Below are positions 45,379 to 58,552 of a stretch of 64,000 nucleotides of DNA, one piece after another; within the stretch, counting starts at the first letter, position 1, and each line of letters starts with the position of its first letter. The notes below the pieces were generated by a model. It had not been told where the DNA came from. It was given only the letters and a program-made list of their open reading frames with translations, and did no database searches. The DNA lies in contig KN832568.1 of the NCBI GenBank assembly GCA_000827205.1, forward strand, positions 57,531 to 121,530, written 5' to 3'. The translations under genes and the position numbers were made by a program. The DNA comes from Plicaturopsis crispa FD-325 SS-3. Taxonomy: Eukaryota; Basidiomycota; Agaricomycetes; Amylocorticiales; Amylocorticiaceae.

Positions 45379-47970
45379 ACATTATAGAAATATACTTACA
45401 CCTTCAATAATACATTCCCCAGCTCTGTTAATAATTCAAAAAAATGTGCTTTTGCTTGTTAACAGAGTACAGAAAGGTATGTACTTTACAGGGGAACAGT
45501 TTCAAGATCCTCTGGCTGAAGCCAAGCTATCTCACCATAGTAAGCCAGGAGGCGGCCAACCATGGTTTCAGCAGCAATGCCGGTCAAAAATTTATAGTTA
45601 GAGACAATGAACATGCCTCTTTTGCAGCGGCTAAGCATCACGTTGTTGCGCCGCAAGTCATTTAGAAATCCCAAGCCCTTAGTGCGGACCAGAGATATTA
45701 TAATATAATCCTCCTCATTGCCTAAGAGAATGCATCAGTAACGGAGGAGGAGGAGGAGGTGAGACTAGGATCGAAACCTTGGAACGAGTCAACATTGAAA
45801 CATTTATCCTCCCAATTGAGGCCATTTTCCTTCAAAGATTCTTGAAGTAGGGCGCGCTGGGCTTCATATGGGGTGATTATACGGAAGTTGGAATTTTTGC
45901 TTTGAAGGTACTCTGCTAAGAACATAATTGCTTCACATTCAGAAGCATTCTAGTAGTAAAATGTAAGTATCTGACCAAGCAGTGTCACAAAATATCACTC
46001 ACAATCCAGCTAGTGTTGCTAGATCTTTCTAGGGAGTCTGGAAGGTCCAAAAAATGACAAGCAGTGATCTTGGCAGTAATGGGGTGAAGAGGGTTTGATT
46101 GAAGCTGTCCATCATATACAGCATCAGATATGAATTCACCAAGTTGAGGTGGCATTCGGTCTAATAAAACACCAGTTAAGTCACAAAGCATATTGAGATA
46201 TAAAATGTGAGCCTCACATTGAACATTGAGTAGTAAAGCAGTCTGACGCAAGTGGGGTACTTCAAAGATACTTTGAAGGTCTTGTAGTTCTTCTTGTCCA
46301 TATGGTGGCACTGGTGGAATTAATGAGTGCTGCTCAAGAGATCAGTAGAAAAAGCTCACATTGTTTATCATCACCAATGAAACATAATTTTTGAAGAGTG
46401 GAAGCAAAGGTGGTGAGAGCTGGGATGTAATTACCAATCTCAATCTGGCTTGCTTCATCCACAACGAGAGTGCGGATGGGAACCACTGTGGTGAATCCAC
46501 AGCTGAGGATGCGGGGATTGGAAAGCATGGAAAGTGTGCATAGGATGACTTGGCAGCTTTGCTGAGGCTTAGCTTTCTTCGAGCCAAACTCTGCAGAGCG
46601 AACTACATTGTGGGGTATCTTGGCATAAAGATGTTCATGCCTACAAGAATTAAGCTATTAAAACTGGACTAAAAAGTATTGGATAACACATACCAATCAT
46701 CATGAAAATCACTGGAGACTAGAAGCTTGAACTTGGAAAATCCATAATCCAGAAGCTTTTCAGCTATATTCTTGACAGCCACATTTGACTGAGCAACCAG
46801 CCAAAGTCCAGTCTGACCATTCTTGATAGCCGACTGGACAAATGTTGCAATTACTGATGTTTTTCCTATGAACAAAAGATCAGCATAATAATGGAATATA
46901 GCAATAAGAGAATTACCAGTGCCAGGAGGGCCTTGTATAAGAGTTATGCGGGTTTTATCTGATGTTGAGAGCATGCTCTGTATAGCTTCAAGCTGGGAGT
47001 CATTGATGGGCCGGCCAAACTCGAGTGATCTGATGGTGGGTGTTGAGGAGGGTGTAGAAGGTGATGCAGATGGCCATGAGGCATTGGAAGAAGAGTTCCA
47101 GATGTGCTGTATCCATGGATTTTCCTCAAAGAGACCTTTTTGGCCCTGAAGAACATGGAGAAGACGCAAACTTTTCTGGTACTCAGCACTGGTTGGGTCA
47201 TCACGACCAATGGTAGTGATAGATTTGATATTTCTAACAAACATTATTAGCTTGTGCTAAGGTGGATTGGAATATGTTAACTTGCCGGTCTTCTATGTTA
47301 TTCTCCATTCCAATGACTGCATTTTTGCCCTCAACCTCAGGATTAATGCCCTTGACACTGAAGTCATCAACATGGACATTGACTCTCTATAGAGATTTTG
47401 AGAACTCTGTGGGCATGAGGAAGAAGGGAAGGATAACTCACCTGATTCTTTGAACGTGGTTTGAATTTGTTTTGATATCTGTTTGAAGACACCTGGACTT
47501 CCTGTCCAGCATTGTGGATTTTTAGGTCATGTTTGAAGGATGTAGGTTTTTGCTGATCAAGACGAAGGGCATCATGGGAGACTTTGGCCAGGAGATTGAG
47601 CAACTAAAATTTATGACTGATAGTCAGTAAATTATATATAGAATAAACAACATGATCACTTACCCCTTCAGAAACAGTTTTGGTACACACCCGAGGGGCT
47701 TCTTGGAAGGATGATTCAAGAGCAGGTAGTTGAGAGACATAGAATGCTATCCATGCTCTGGCGGCAAGATATTTCTGCTCTTTGGAGTTGCTGTCATAGA
47801 TGACTTGGTCATAGGATTGAATGATGTTATCAGGCCAGAGGCAGTCAGCTGGCTTAGAAGCCATCTTCATGGCATGCCTGATAGATTCGAGGGGATGGCC
47901 TGTTCGAGAGTTGGGTTTTAGGGTGGACTGGATGTCGATGGCATTCGAGATGTGTAGGTGATGGGATGTG
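45070..47970. other. AT-rich, CpG-poor block spanning the 3' parts of CAT2 and helicase C
   Basis: Hand counts on single 60-base lines give 65% GC at 44881, 30% at 45421, 37% at 46321 and 68% at 48061. The left border is sharp, inside the intron near 45,080-45,135 of CAT2. The right border is inside exon 1 of helicase C and more gradual (47,800-48,000). The coding content is intact on both sides, so this is a change in codon choice and intron composition, not decay. Confidence 0.7.
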
Positions 47971-48356
47971 TATAGCGAGAGCGCTAATGGGCCTAGAGTA
48001 AAGGCATAAAGCTCTCCGTCCGGGCGGCATAGTATCCGATCCTCGAGCAGACGCCGCCCGGCGCTGAGATCGGGGGCATCCGCCGACTCCTCAGCAGCCG
48101 CAGTCCGTCCATCCTTGCTCTTGTCGGAAAAAGTCACGAGCAGAACGCCGACGGCGTCATCGCTGGCGATCGCGAGCGCGGTGAGGCGGCCGTTGGCGGC
48201 GTACCCAGGTGCGAGCCCGAGTTGACGGTGGTTGGACGGCACGATGAACTGATCGATGATTTCGGACGTGATGTCGTTCTCCTGGACGACACGCAGCCGC
48301 ATTTGAGGTATGTCTTCGTTGACGAAACTCTGCCAGAACGATGATTCTGACGCCAT
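45486..48356 (-). CDS. SF1 helicase with exonuclease-like N-terminal domain (copy C, divergent)
   Basis: Third member of the helicase family in this window, more distant in sequence from copies A and B. It starts MASESSFWQSFVNEDIPQMR. The N-terminal domain has LGLAPGYAANGRLTALAIAS, RRLLEDRILC, LYAFTLGPLALSLYTSHHLH and ISNAIDIQSTL. Next come NLLAKVSHDALRLDQQKPTS and SLRLLHVLQGQKGLFEENPW. Helicase motifs: LIQGPPGTGKTSVIATF, WLVAQSNVAVKNIAEKL, VILCTLSMLSNP, VVDEASQIEIGNYIPAL, CFIGDDKQLPPYGQEELQDL, QYRMPPQLGEFISDAVYDGQ, FRIITPYEAQRALLQ, KCFNVDSFQGNEEDYIIISL and RRNNVMLSRCKRGMF. It ends AWLQPEDLETVPL. All key residues are present. The first part of exon 1 is GC-rich, the rest AT-rich. It converges on CAT2 with 107 bases between stops. 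Confidence 0.87.
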
Positions 48357-49354
48357 CGGGGATGGGTAATAGTCGTAGTCTGCTAATAGCAATGATCCTG
48401 GGTGCACGGAGAGGGGCGAGAGCAAAGGCGTGCGCGAGGAAAACTTGAACGTTGTCGACAAGAGACGTTACCTCAAGGCCGAAGGCGTCTGAATTGGGTA
48501 GCGTGGTTCTGACTCGCCTCCGTCATACACATTCAACCCACGATGTCCTAGAATACCACGGTGAACCAAACCATTGACAGCAGCTTGATAGACAGCACGA
48601 GAATACAAAGTCATCATCGCCAGACGGATCCTTTTTCGGCACCACAGAACATGCGAGTGTATCTGAACCACGAAACGATCGGAGAGAGCCTCCTAGCTTA
48701 CAACACCCTCAGCCGATTTGCTTGTGCCCCAAGATGATGGCGAGGTCGTCTACAAGTAACAGGGGGTCACGCATCCAGAGCGCATGTCAACACGCGCAAG
48801 AGAGCGCAATCGCTGCATAAGTATTGAGGGACATATTACTTCGAGAGAAGCACAAAGACGTACGTGCGTATGTACCAGACTCATTTCTGGAGCTCTCCGA
48901 AACGGCCCTAGGTCTTCGTGGCATGAAGCGCATGTGTCGAAGTGCTCGTCGTGTGAGCGAATTATGGGCGCAGCCTGTACAATTAGGTGAGGTCATCTGG
49001 CCGACGAAGCGTATCGGGATACTAAGCGGAGACGCGAATGCCGACGCTCATCCGAGGCTGACCTTGCTAGCTCTACATCGGACTGGCTTCGTGAGATAGA
49101 CGTCAGGTTACATGGGAGCAGACCGACGGGGAGTCAAGCTTCTCAGATGGTAGTTTTGGAGGGAGCACCTCACTCAATTGGAGACGTAGCTATGCAGAAG
49201 AGTAGACGAGATTAGTGACGAGGTCCGACTTTGAAAGAATGAGACGTACCTAATCCATTCTTGCTTGAAACAATATACTCGCACATGAACCATTTGTGAG
49301 AATAAATGCAATTCAAAGCAAGACAAGCGCACCGCATTAATATAGTACATATAC
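48357..49354. other. Gene-poor kilobase upstream of helicase C
   Basis: Contains the helicase C promoter. A 67-codon minus-strand frame (48468-48671) and a 91-codon plus-strand frame (48824-49099, with LRDILLREKHKDVRAYVPDS followed by FLELSETALGLRGMKRMC) have protein-like composition but no family I recognise. They may be gene remnants. From about 49,240 the sequence turns AT-rich and is the 3' flank of IWS1. Confidence 0.4.
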
Positions 49355-50681
49355 TCAGCCCTTCATCGTCACCTTCCTTGTCAGTGTCCTGAGGCGCTCC
49401 GCATTCTTCCGCCGCCGCTCAATGTCGACGTCGACGCTGGGGTTCTCGCGCATGACGCCGGCGTTGGTCTTTGGCGCGACGGTATAGCTACCGAGCTCAC
49501 GCTGCGGGATGGAGACCGCGTTCTTGCGCACGCGGTTCTTATCGATCTCCTTGCCGCGCGCGAGGATGGCGTTGAGGCGCTCGCCGGCGCGCACCTCGCC
49601 GTCGCCGGCCATGGCGGTGGGAACGACGCGGTCGCGGTAGGACGCGCTGCGCTTGATGATGGGGCGCGACCATGCGGACACGAGGTCGTTCGCGTGGCGT
49701 GCGACGAGCGGGGTGACGCGCTTGCACTTTGTGTAGAAGAGCACGACGCGGCCGAGGCCGGATTCCTTGAGGACCGCGCTGTCGATGAACTCCATCTTTT
49801 TAAGGATCGGGAAGAACTCTTGCTGGATGTTGAGTGCGGGGAGAGAGCGGTCCGGAAGCGGCTCCAGCCATCTGCGCACACCCTCCAGGAGGTTGTTGTC
49901 GATGATCGACTGGGACAGTGCTGATCTGTAGAAAACATGTCAGCGGCGGACGGACGGGGGCGTGGACGGCGGCTGCGTACTTGCGGAGGACTTCCATGAC
50001 TTGGGGAAGAAGTTTCAGTTTGTTTGTGGCGGGAAGTTTGCTGCGGTTGGCCTTGTCGTCATAATCAGCGGCCTTGAGCATGTCCTCGCGAAGCCGGGAG
50101 ACTTCTTCGTCTGCGAACTGGTCGAGCACGTCCGCTTCGGCGTCCTTTTTCTTCTTCTTCTGACGGTTTGCTTTCTTGGGCTTGAGAATGGCCTCGATTT
50201 GCATGTCGAGGCGTATTTTGTTTGCTGTGGTCGATGAGAAATGAGAGGGGGGCGGCATCGAGAAGACAACACACCTTGCTCGGGAGGCAGCTCGCTCAGG
50301 TCCTGCTCCTCGACCTGCTTGCGTTTCCTCTTCTTCGACGGTCTGCGTTCCTCATCGTTGCGCCGTGCTTTCGGCCGCCGCTTCGCCTTGCCCGGAACAC
50401 GTCTCTCTTGCACATACTCGTCGCCCGACTCCTCTGCAGCCGATGATTCGTAGTCTCCTGGAAGAGGAGATTCGCGACGGCGTTGCTGCTGCTGCGGGAC
50501 CTCTGGAGACGGTTAAGGACTAGCTGTTTGTAGTTTGCTCTGGCTCACCTTCGTCCTCGTCCGACGAAAGTTCAGAGTCTGAGCCTCCGAAGATGTCGCG
50601 CTCAAGCACTTCCTGGTCCTGTCGGACAGTTAGTCATTGCACAGGGACCTCGACTAGTCCGCTCACTGGTCGCGGTGCCAT
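49355..50681 (-). CDS. IWS1: IWS1/SPN1 transcription elongation factor
   Basis: Nuclear factor that binds Spt6 and RNA polymerase II during elongation. The first short exon gives MAPRP, then DQEVLERDIFGGSDSELSSD and an acidic, basic-patched disordered region (RPSKKRKRKQVEEQDLSELP). The conserved core begins ANKIRLDMQIEAILKPKKAN. It continues with DVLDQFADEEVSRLREDMLK, AADYDDKANRSKLPATNKLK, LLPQVMEVLRKSALSQSIID, NNLLEGVRRWLEPLPDRSLP, ALNIQQEFFPILKKMEFIDS and GLGRVVLFYTKCKRVTPLVA, the TFIIS N-terminal (LW) fold. It ends with RDRVVPTAM and a basic tail (RTLTRKVTMKG). The core is unmistakable. The exact start is less sure, since an additional exon upstream at about 50,770 is possible. Confidence 0.9.
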
Positions 50682-50999
50682 CGTAGCTGTATCCTGCGGT
50701 TATCGGAGACAATTGTGGTGCGAAGAAAGAGCAGGTTTGGAGTACTGACAGGCGGCGCCGGGGCGGCATCCTAAAGCGCCGTTACGTAATTAATGGCGTA
50801 CCTCGGCAAGTTAAACCGCGATTTTTATTTAGCAGAGCGCCCGCTTTTCCTCTTCTTCCTCTCATTATATTTCCCTCAGTATTCTTGTCCAAAGCCCGGA
50901 TTCGATGGCACTGTGTTGATTCAAAGCGACTTTTTTCTCTTGGATTTTGGCCCGCTGCACTGTCTTTCCAAACCCGCCGGATTCAAGACTTTCCTCAAC
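50682..50999. other. Divergent promoter, IWS1 / F-box-like gene
   Basis: 318 bases. The downstream frame is open through most of it (an in-frame ATG occurs at 50,793), but the translated segment is low-complexity aromatic sequence, so it is treated as 5' UTR. Confidence 0.45.
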
Positions 51000-52974
51000 A
51001 TGGCCCTCGCCTTACATCCTATGCCGCCGCTAGATCTGTTTCCAAGTCGCTTGGCCTACTCGAAGTCTGAGGACTCCAGCGTCTCCTCCAGCGAATACTT
51101 TCTCGCAGAGCCGCCTAAAGAGCTGCCGCCGACACCAGTCGAATCGTCGAAACGGGCATTGCCCCATCCCCCGCGCACCAACCACAATTTCTCCTCCAAT
51201 GCGTCGGACCCACGCAAGTCTCGTACACTTTCCAGCTTTCTACCCCGGGTAGCGCGTCTGTCGGGCCTCTACAGTGCGCTGAGACAACCGCGTATCGTTG
51301 CGTGCCTTGCACAGCACTTAGCCTGGCAGGACTTCCACGCCCTGACATGTACATCCCGCGCAACACGCCAGGTTCTTCACCCGCCCGACGTGCGAGACGC
51401 GTTGCTCGCGAATTACGTACCGGGTTATCGATATGCGCTCCGCAGCCGGGACATGCAGCACTACCAAGACATACAAATTCGCCTATACGACCTGGACTTA
51501 CTCCGTAAGTTACAGAATCACGTATAAATCGGTGGTGTCCTGATCACAAATCATAGTAATCTCGCAAAGACTCGCATTGCATCGATATCCTATGCACGCC
51601 CTTGCCTGCCTCTCGGCGTTATTTCCCAGTTTGGAGCAAGAGGAGATGACTAGGAAACTGGCCGGTCTTGCGCAAGCCCACTCACGCATGGTGCTACACA
51701 TGCAATCGGTCGTTCATAGCTGCTCGTCACCGGCCTCACACCACGAGCCAGATGTTGACTCACTGTCATCTAGCTCTTCCTCGTCACATCCTGCCCTTCG
51801 GGAGCTTATTTTCCCTGCGCCGTTATCGTATCAATCCAGTATTCAGGGCCTGGCGGACTCTCCGAATAAGCGCCCAGGTACGAGGACCGATAGCCTCGTT
51901 TCCACCGCATCGCAACCTCTTCCCCGCAAGGAATCCTCACCACGACCAATCCTCGATGTTAACCCCAGTAAACGTTCGAGGAAGTCCTTGAACATCCCTC
52001 ACAGACGAATCTCCATATTTGGGGCTGGCGGCGCTCATCCGAAGCTTCCTCCGCCTCCCCCAGTGGTGGAGCCTCATGCTTTGCGTATCTATTCTCGTGG
52101 CTGGCGTCGCACACTGCACGACTCTCTGTCCGAAGACGAGGTTACGAAGCCGCTGAAGCGCCCCCATAGACGGTTTGCGTCCATGAATCTCTCCAGCTCA
52201 GACTCTTCAATATCCAGTCCGTCTCCCCTCTCGCAGGACTCTATGAAGGGTGCCCCATCGTCATCGGCACCGCACAGCGTGTCACCACATGACATAGAAA
52301 TGGCGACATCACGCATGCGTGCGCCCATTCTCCGCGTATTCGTGCCGTGCACCGAGTTATCTGATATTACGATATCCGCATGTGAGGAGCAACTCGTCGA
52401 GGCTGGTTTGTGGGATCACTTGTCCACCGGAGACATCGTGTGCAACTTTGGGTTTGTGCCACCGTCGCCAGAGGACAACGGCTCCTCGGACGATGAGCGC
52501 GAACAGAGCCGCAAAAAGTGGTTGGTGTTCGATGGATACAACCTCATTCCGTTTAGTCCGCCAGAACCCCCACCGCTCGAGGACCCATTCGCACTACCGT
52601 CCCCGTTCTACTACACTCATATCAGCCCGCCATTCGTCAACCCGACGTACATGCTATCGCTACCGCCGTATGACGACGTCCCGCAACTCACGTTAGCAAA
52701 TATGCCTACGAAGGTGCGCAGTCCGCACTCGAAGTGCGGGTACGTGGTCGTGAAGAAGCACATGTGGCTCGCAAAGATATGGCGCGGGCAGCGGGAACAG
52801 GGCTTTGGCGAGGGGTTCGGAGAGGGCTGGCAAGGCGAGTGGGTGCTCGAAGGCGAGGGCACGCGAGAGGGCCGCCAGGCGTTGCTCGACTGTCTGCGCG
52901 GCCACGCTGATGGGCCACGAGAGTGGGAGCTCGTGCGGGACAAGAGTGGTGGGGGGCGCTTGTGGTTAAAGTAA
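51000..52974 (+). CDS. F-box-like basidiomycete protein
   Basis: Two exons (51000-51504 and 51557-52974) give 640 aa from the [23 protein letters not shown]; an alternative in-frame ATG lies at 50793. A Ser/Pro-rich start precedes [20 protein letters not shown] and [20 protein letters not shown], which has the spacing of an F-box, then [20 protein letters not shown]. The middle is disordered and Ser-rich with PPPPV-type Pro stretches. The C-terminal 220 residues look folded: [60 protein letters not shown] and [20 protein letters not shown]. This combination occurs in uncharacterised Agaricomycete proteins I recall. SCF involvement is inferred from the F-box-like part only. Confidence 0.7.
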
Positions 52975-53639
52975 GCCGCTACATCGTCTTCGCTTGAAAG
53001 AATTCTGCTTGCTGAGCGCGCACCGTCGGTTTCATCTAGGTATCTAAGTACATGATCCCGGTATGGATCTAGGACATTAGCCGGATTTTTTGACTGCCAC
53101 GCACCATATTTAAATTGTTCAACTACCCATCACACGGACTGCACCATCGGACTTTCATTCTTACATCGTATCCTTCCACATCTCAAAAGTCAATTCTCGC
53201 CGCTGTCCCATCCTACATCATTTCTCTCCGACCTCTCTGCATTGTTTTGTCTACTACATCCATTCACTCTTCGCATCCTAGCACTTGCTTCATCCTTAAT
53301 TCTTATAACACATATATCCCGTCCATTCTGCCTTGTCGATCTGTATCCTATCTTACACACTTCTCTCGAGCGCGGACAGTGTACAGCCCCTTTGCCCGTG
53401 CTCATTGATTATTGCTTGTTTCCGAAGCCTTGTACCACTCGTTATGCGTTACTACTAGCTGCAGTTGTAGTTTGCTCGAATAATGAATGGATTTCTTGGT
53501 TTGACGAACACTTTACCAGATCTCTAGAATAAGAATGAAGTTAATGTCATCCTTGCATGTACAACCATACATTTAGGACATAACAATATCTGCGGCAGTC
53601 GTACATGTTTTCCTCTGCCCTACAGTCAATTCTCGGCTT
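52975..53639. other. Intergenic between convergent genes, 665 bases
   Basis: Pyrimidine-rich (C and T) sequence between about 53,110 and 53,400 gives open frames of 96-97 codons full of Ser, Thr and Pro with no recognised features. I see no gene, repeat unit or RNA here. Confidence 0.5.
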
Positions 53640-55160
53640 TCAAATGAGTTTGACGGTGTCTGCAGCAACGAGACTCTCGACCTGAAAGCCACCCTCCGGC
53701 GCCTTGACCACACCCGCCTTCTCAAGTACACTAGATCATCGCCACAGAATCAGTACTATCATGCGATGCATAGGAAGGGCGGTGCTTACCTCAAAGTATC
53801 AGCGATGACCTTTCTTGGTATCGTGGCGCAATCGTCCGGGTACGCCACAGTATCCAGCCATGCCTAGTCGATCGGTTACATGCTGGCTCGACAGGTAAAG
53901 AAATGGGGAAACGCTGCGCACCTTGATGTCTGCCTCGGGGTATCCGAATTTATCCTTGATGAATTCAAGGCTGTCCCCGGCGCGGTTGGCTGGCGTTCCA
54001 AAAGTGCGGACGTACACGGTCAATGCGGTCAGGAAAGCACGAAGCGAGTTTGGGGGAACGCGGTTGGGCGAGGGGTGGGCTGCGATGAGCCATGAAGGCC
54101 ATGGCGTCGGAACGGAGCCGATCTAATTTAAGGTAATCGGTGTCATATGCAGCTAACAGAAGGATGAGCTGCTGCAGCTAGAACTCACGAAGCGCACTTC
54201 GCCAGAGTCGGCATACGGCTTTGTGGTGAACCATTCCCACATGAACGCGCTAGTCGAGCCGTCGTTCACAGAGTCAATGAGCCCGCGGATGTCATTGTTA
54301 ACTGCCGTGCGACTCGTGTGTCAGAATGTAAGTTGAGATGCATCGAAGGGGGCGAACATACCTTGGAATTCCAAGTTATCCGTAGGCCATCCCTGCTGCA
54401 GAGCCATTACATATGCCATAGTTTGGCTCCCACTTCATCGTGGCGATGAGACGAATTCTTAGTGCGATATTGACAAGACGGCGTAACGTGCAGCGAACCT
54501 TCCATGCCGCGAAATCCCAATCTTCGTGTCCTTGAGATCAGAGATGTTCTGATATTTCGAGTCTTTCCCAGTGATTACAGCCCTATGACCTACATGAGAC
54601 TCCCAGTAATACGCACGAGACGGTTCTCTGAGTCCAGACTCACCAATTCAAAGGAGTGGTTACATAGCTCCCAACTAACCTGTACGCCTCAGATCCTTTG
54701 GCAATGCCAGATATGAGGGGGTCGGTGAGTGCGCTGCATTCGTACACCCGTCAGAAGTTCCTCCGATAGTGACGCCGTAAACGAGACTCCTCACATAGCA
54801 ATATCAATCTCATCGTTAGTCAATCGAGTGATCAACTGCCCGGTCCCACCTGACAAAGACGGAAGCGCAAACGCGGTCAGAACAGACTGTTGAGCATACA
54901 AGCGCACGCGATTTAAAACGTACTTGGACACTCCACTAAGGTGAACGTCTTTTCCTGATCGTCCTCGGCATATTGCAGCAGCGGCGAGGAAAAATGCTCC
55001 CGGACTGCGAGACACTGTTTCAGCCGACGCGCCGTTTGTGAGGTGTGTGTGGCACGATACCATAGCCAACTCGAAGCGGTACCACTTTTCCAATGGTAGG
55101 ATCCAGCGATGCAGGCTTTACGTCGGATGCTTGGGATGTGTCGGGCAGAGAGACGGACAT
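53640..55160 (-). CDS. Periplasmic-binding-fold protein (SsuA/THI5-like), cytoplasmic
   Basis: Type II solute-binding fold related to bacterial SsuA/TauA and fungal THI5/NMT1 proteins. The ligand is unknown. Many exons on the minus strand: MSVSLPDTSQASDVKPASLD, PTIGKVVPLRVGYVREHFSS, PLLQYAEDDQEKTFTLVECP and SGTGQLITRLTNDEIDIAI. Next come ALTDPLISGIAKGSEAYRLV, GSYVTTPLNWAVITGKDSKY and QNISDLKDTKIGISRHGR. Then the reverse strand near 54,170-54,400 gives the NDIRGLIDSVNDGSTSAFMW and EWFTTKPYADSGEVRF segments. The C-terminal exons give LEFIKDKFGYPEADI and EKAGVVKAPEGGFQVESLVA. No signal peptide is visible, so it is probably cytosolic. This is a known but unstudied fungal family, possibly enzyme-like as THI5 is; that is inference. 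Confidence 0.8.
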
Positions 55161-55372
55161 TGTCGTGGCTAGTGGAAGAGTTCACTCAGTCCTGACGGAG
55201 ATGAATGATCCTGTTCACATAAGCGATCTCATCTTATCTCATTACAGGCTAGTTCCGAAATCGCAGCACCGCTCGTACAGGATGGGCTGGGTATTTTATT
55301 ATGGCGAAAAAAATCCCGTACATATGCATGCTCGGAGGGCAGATGAAAGGCCAGGAGTGGACGTTCTGACAA

Positions 55373-56717
55373 CTATTGGATGAGAATCATCCAAGCCAAT
55401 ATAAAATAGAACAACCTGAAAAATCCGAAGCCGTGAGTTTTGAGCGCAAAGAAAGGTGAAGGTGAAAACAAACAAGAGCGGATATACGGCCAACAAGATA
55501 CGTTGCTGTTCAATCTTGGTACCGTCCAAGAAATTCACAGAGGCTACGCGTGAATGGTGAATGAGTATGTGTACATCCGCGGCATTGAGGACTGCAAAGC
55601 TACGTACCCCAGATGCACCATGCCCACGCTGCAAGCGCTATGGGAGCTCGGACCCATATTATGCGGACAAAGCATGATATGAACGCTGCGATGTTCAGAG
55701 GCGCTACGCAGTATCCTAACACGCACAGGCCTTGGAAGAAAGAACTGTGCAATGACGTTAAGATGAGATGAACGGCACACATAAAATGGTCAAGGGGACG
55801 ACTCACACTCTACCACCAAGAAGCTTGGGAGGTGTTAGCAAGTAATGAAGAGTTCACATAGATCACATCCACGTACCTTGGCCTGCACGGTTACAACTAA
55901 CGAACCCAAGGAGATGATGACCACTACGCTCGTGAATACGCCTAGGGATTGACTTGGTGGAGCCTGCATACTTCAGTTAGCGCTATACATACTGACTTGG
56001 GACACTACATACATTTATGCTAAGCATAATTCCGAGTAGAAGACAGAGTATGAGTGGTCCCCATAGGTCCCAGTCTCTGTGAACTTGTAAGTCACGTCAG
56101 GGAGTGCGCATTCACGGTCCACTTACTTGAGAACTTCTCGACCGCTACTTTTCCGGGGATAAAGCACCTGAATGATTTTGGCATATACAGAGAGAAGGTC
56201 GCGCGCCTAAGGGGATATAAGGCATAAGTAGACACGTATAATATTGTCAGCACTGACTATCGTCGTCGTGATAGGTTCATCCAAAGTGTCTACGCCACTA
56301 TAGCTGTAAGGTAATACAGATTTCAATAACTGCATATTTCCCTCGAGGACAGAGCTGCATACCGCGTTTCCACTTGTACACCGCCTACAGTGCGCCTCGC
56401 CGACTTGGCCGGACCACCAGTCGAACTCCCAATATTTCCTGAGATACCTGACGGCGAGGCTATATTTCCTGAAGGTTGCGCGAGCTGTTCCGGAGCGCGA
56501 TTTTTGCCCTTGTCTGGTGCAGGCGAACGCGGGGAAGCCAGCACGGGATGAGAGAATCCCGGAATGTTCTCCTCGTCTAGGTCATCGTCGTCGTCGTCTA
56601 TTTCAACATGTCCATGAGCTTCAGATGCTGCCGTACGATGTCCATAACGCGCTTACCGGCTTGTATGAATTGCGACGTCGCAGTGTTTGGAGTCGTCGCT
56701 GTAATGTCGTGGTCCAT
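55373..56717 (-). CDS. YIPF6: YIPF6-type Yip1-domain Golgi membrane protein
   Basis: Multi-pass Golgi/ER protein of the Yip1 family that binds Rab GTPases. Probable first exon MDHDITATTPNTATSQFIQA, then GHVEIDDDDDDLDEENIPGF and a Ser/Gly-rich stretch. The conserved part begins VDTLDEPITTTIARDLLSVY. It continues with AKIIQVLYPRKSSREVLKDW, DLWGPLILCLLLGIMLSINA, GVFTSVVVIISLGSLVVTVQ and AKLLGGRVSFFQGLCVLGYC. The final part reads VAPLNIAAFISCFVRIIWVR, APIALAAWAWCIWASVNFLD, GTKIEQQRILLAVYPLLLFY and ILAWMILIQ. The LYPRKS...LRDWDLWGPL and SFFQ.LCVLGYC motifs are those of YIPF6. Five transmembrane segments are visible. The first intron would be only about 38 bases, so the start is tentative. It is divergent to RPT2. 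Confidence 0.87.
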
Positions 56718-56913
56718 TGCAAGCAGTTTACACCAGCCGTGTGGCGAGTCGCGACTGGCCCAAAGAGAGAGTCTAATATTCCCACGGGGTGACGCGTCTC
56801 GTCTGTCGAGGATTGTGCCCAAGTCGCCTCCTGTAAACCGCCATCTGTCGCGTTTCTTTCTGTACCCTTCTCCGTTGTCTTGATCCAAGACTTGACATAC
56901 ATACGATCCAGCT
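56718..56913. promoter_or_regulatory. Divergent promoter, YIPF6 / RPT2
   Basis: 196 bases between the tentative YIPF6 start and the RPT2 ATG. No TATA box was seen. Confidence 0.4.

Positions 56914-58552
<1,639 letters not shown>

Noticed and set aside
53115-53532. Overlapping open frames in the C/T-rich spacer
   Set aside because: Low-complexity pyrimidine sequence, no recognised motif, no splice logic.
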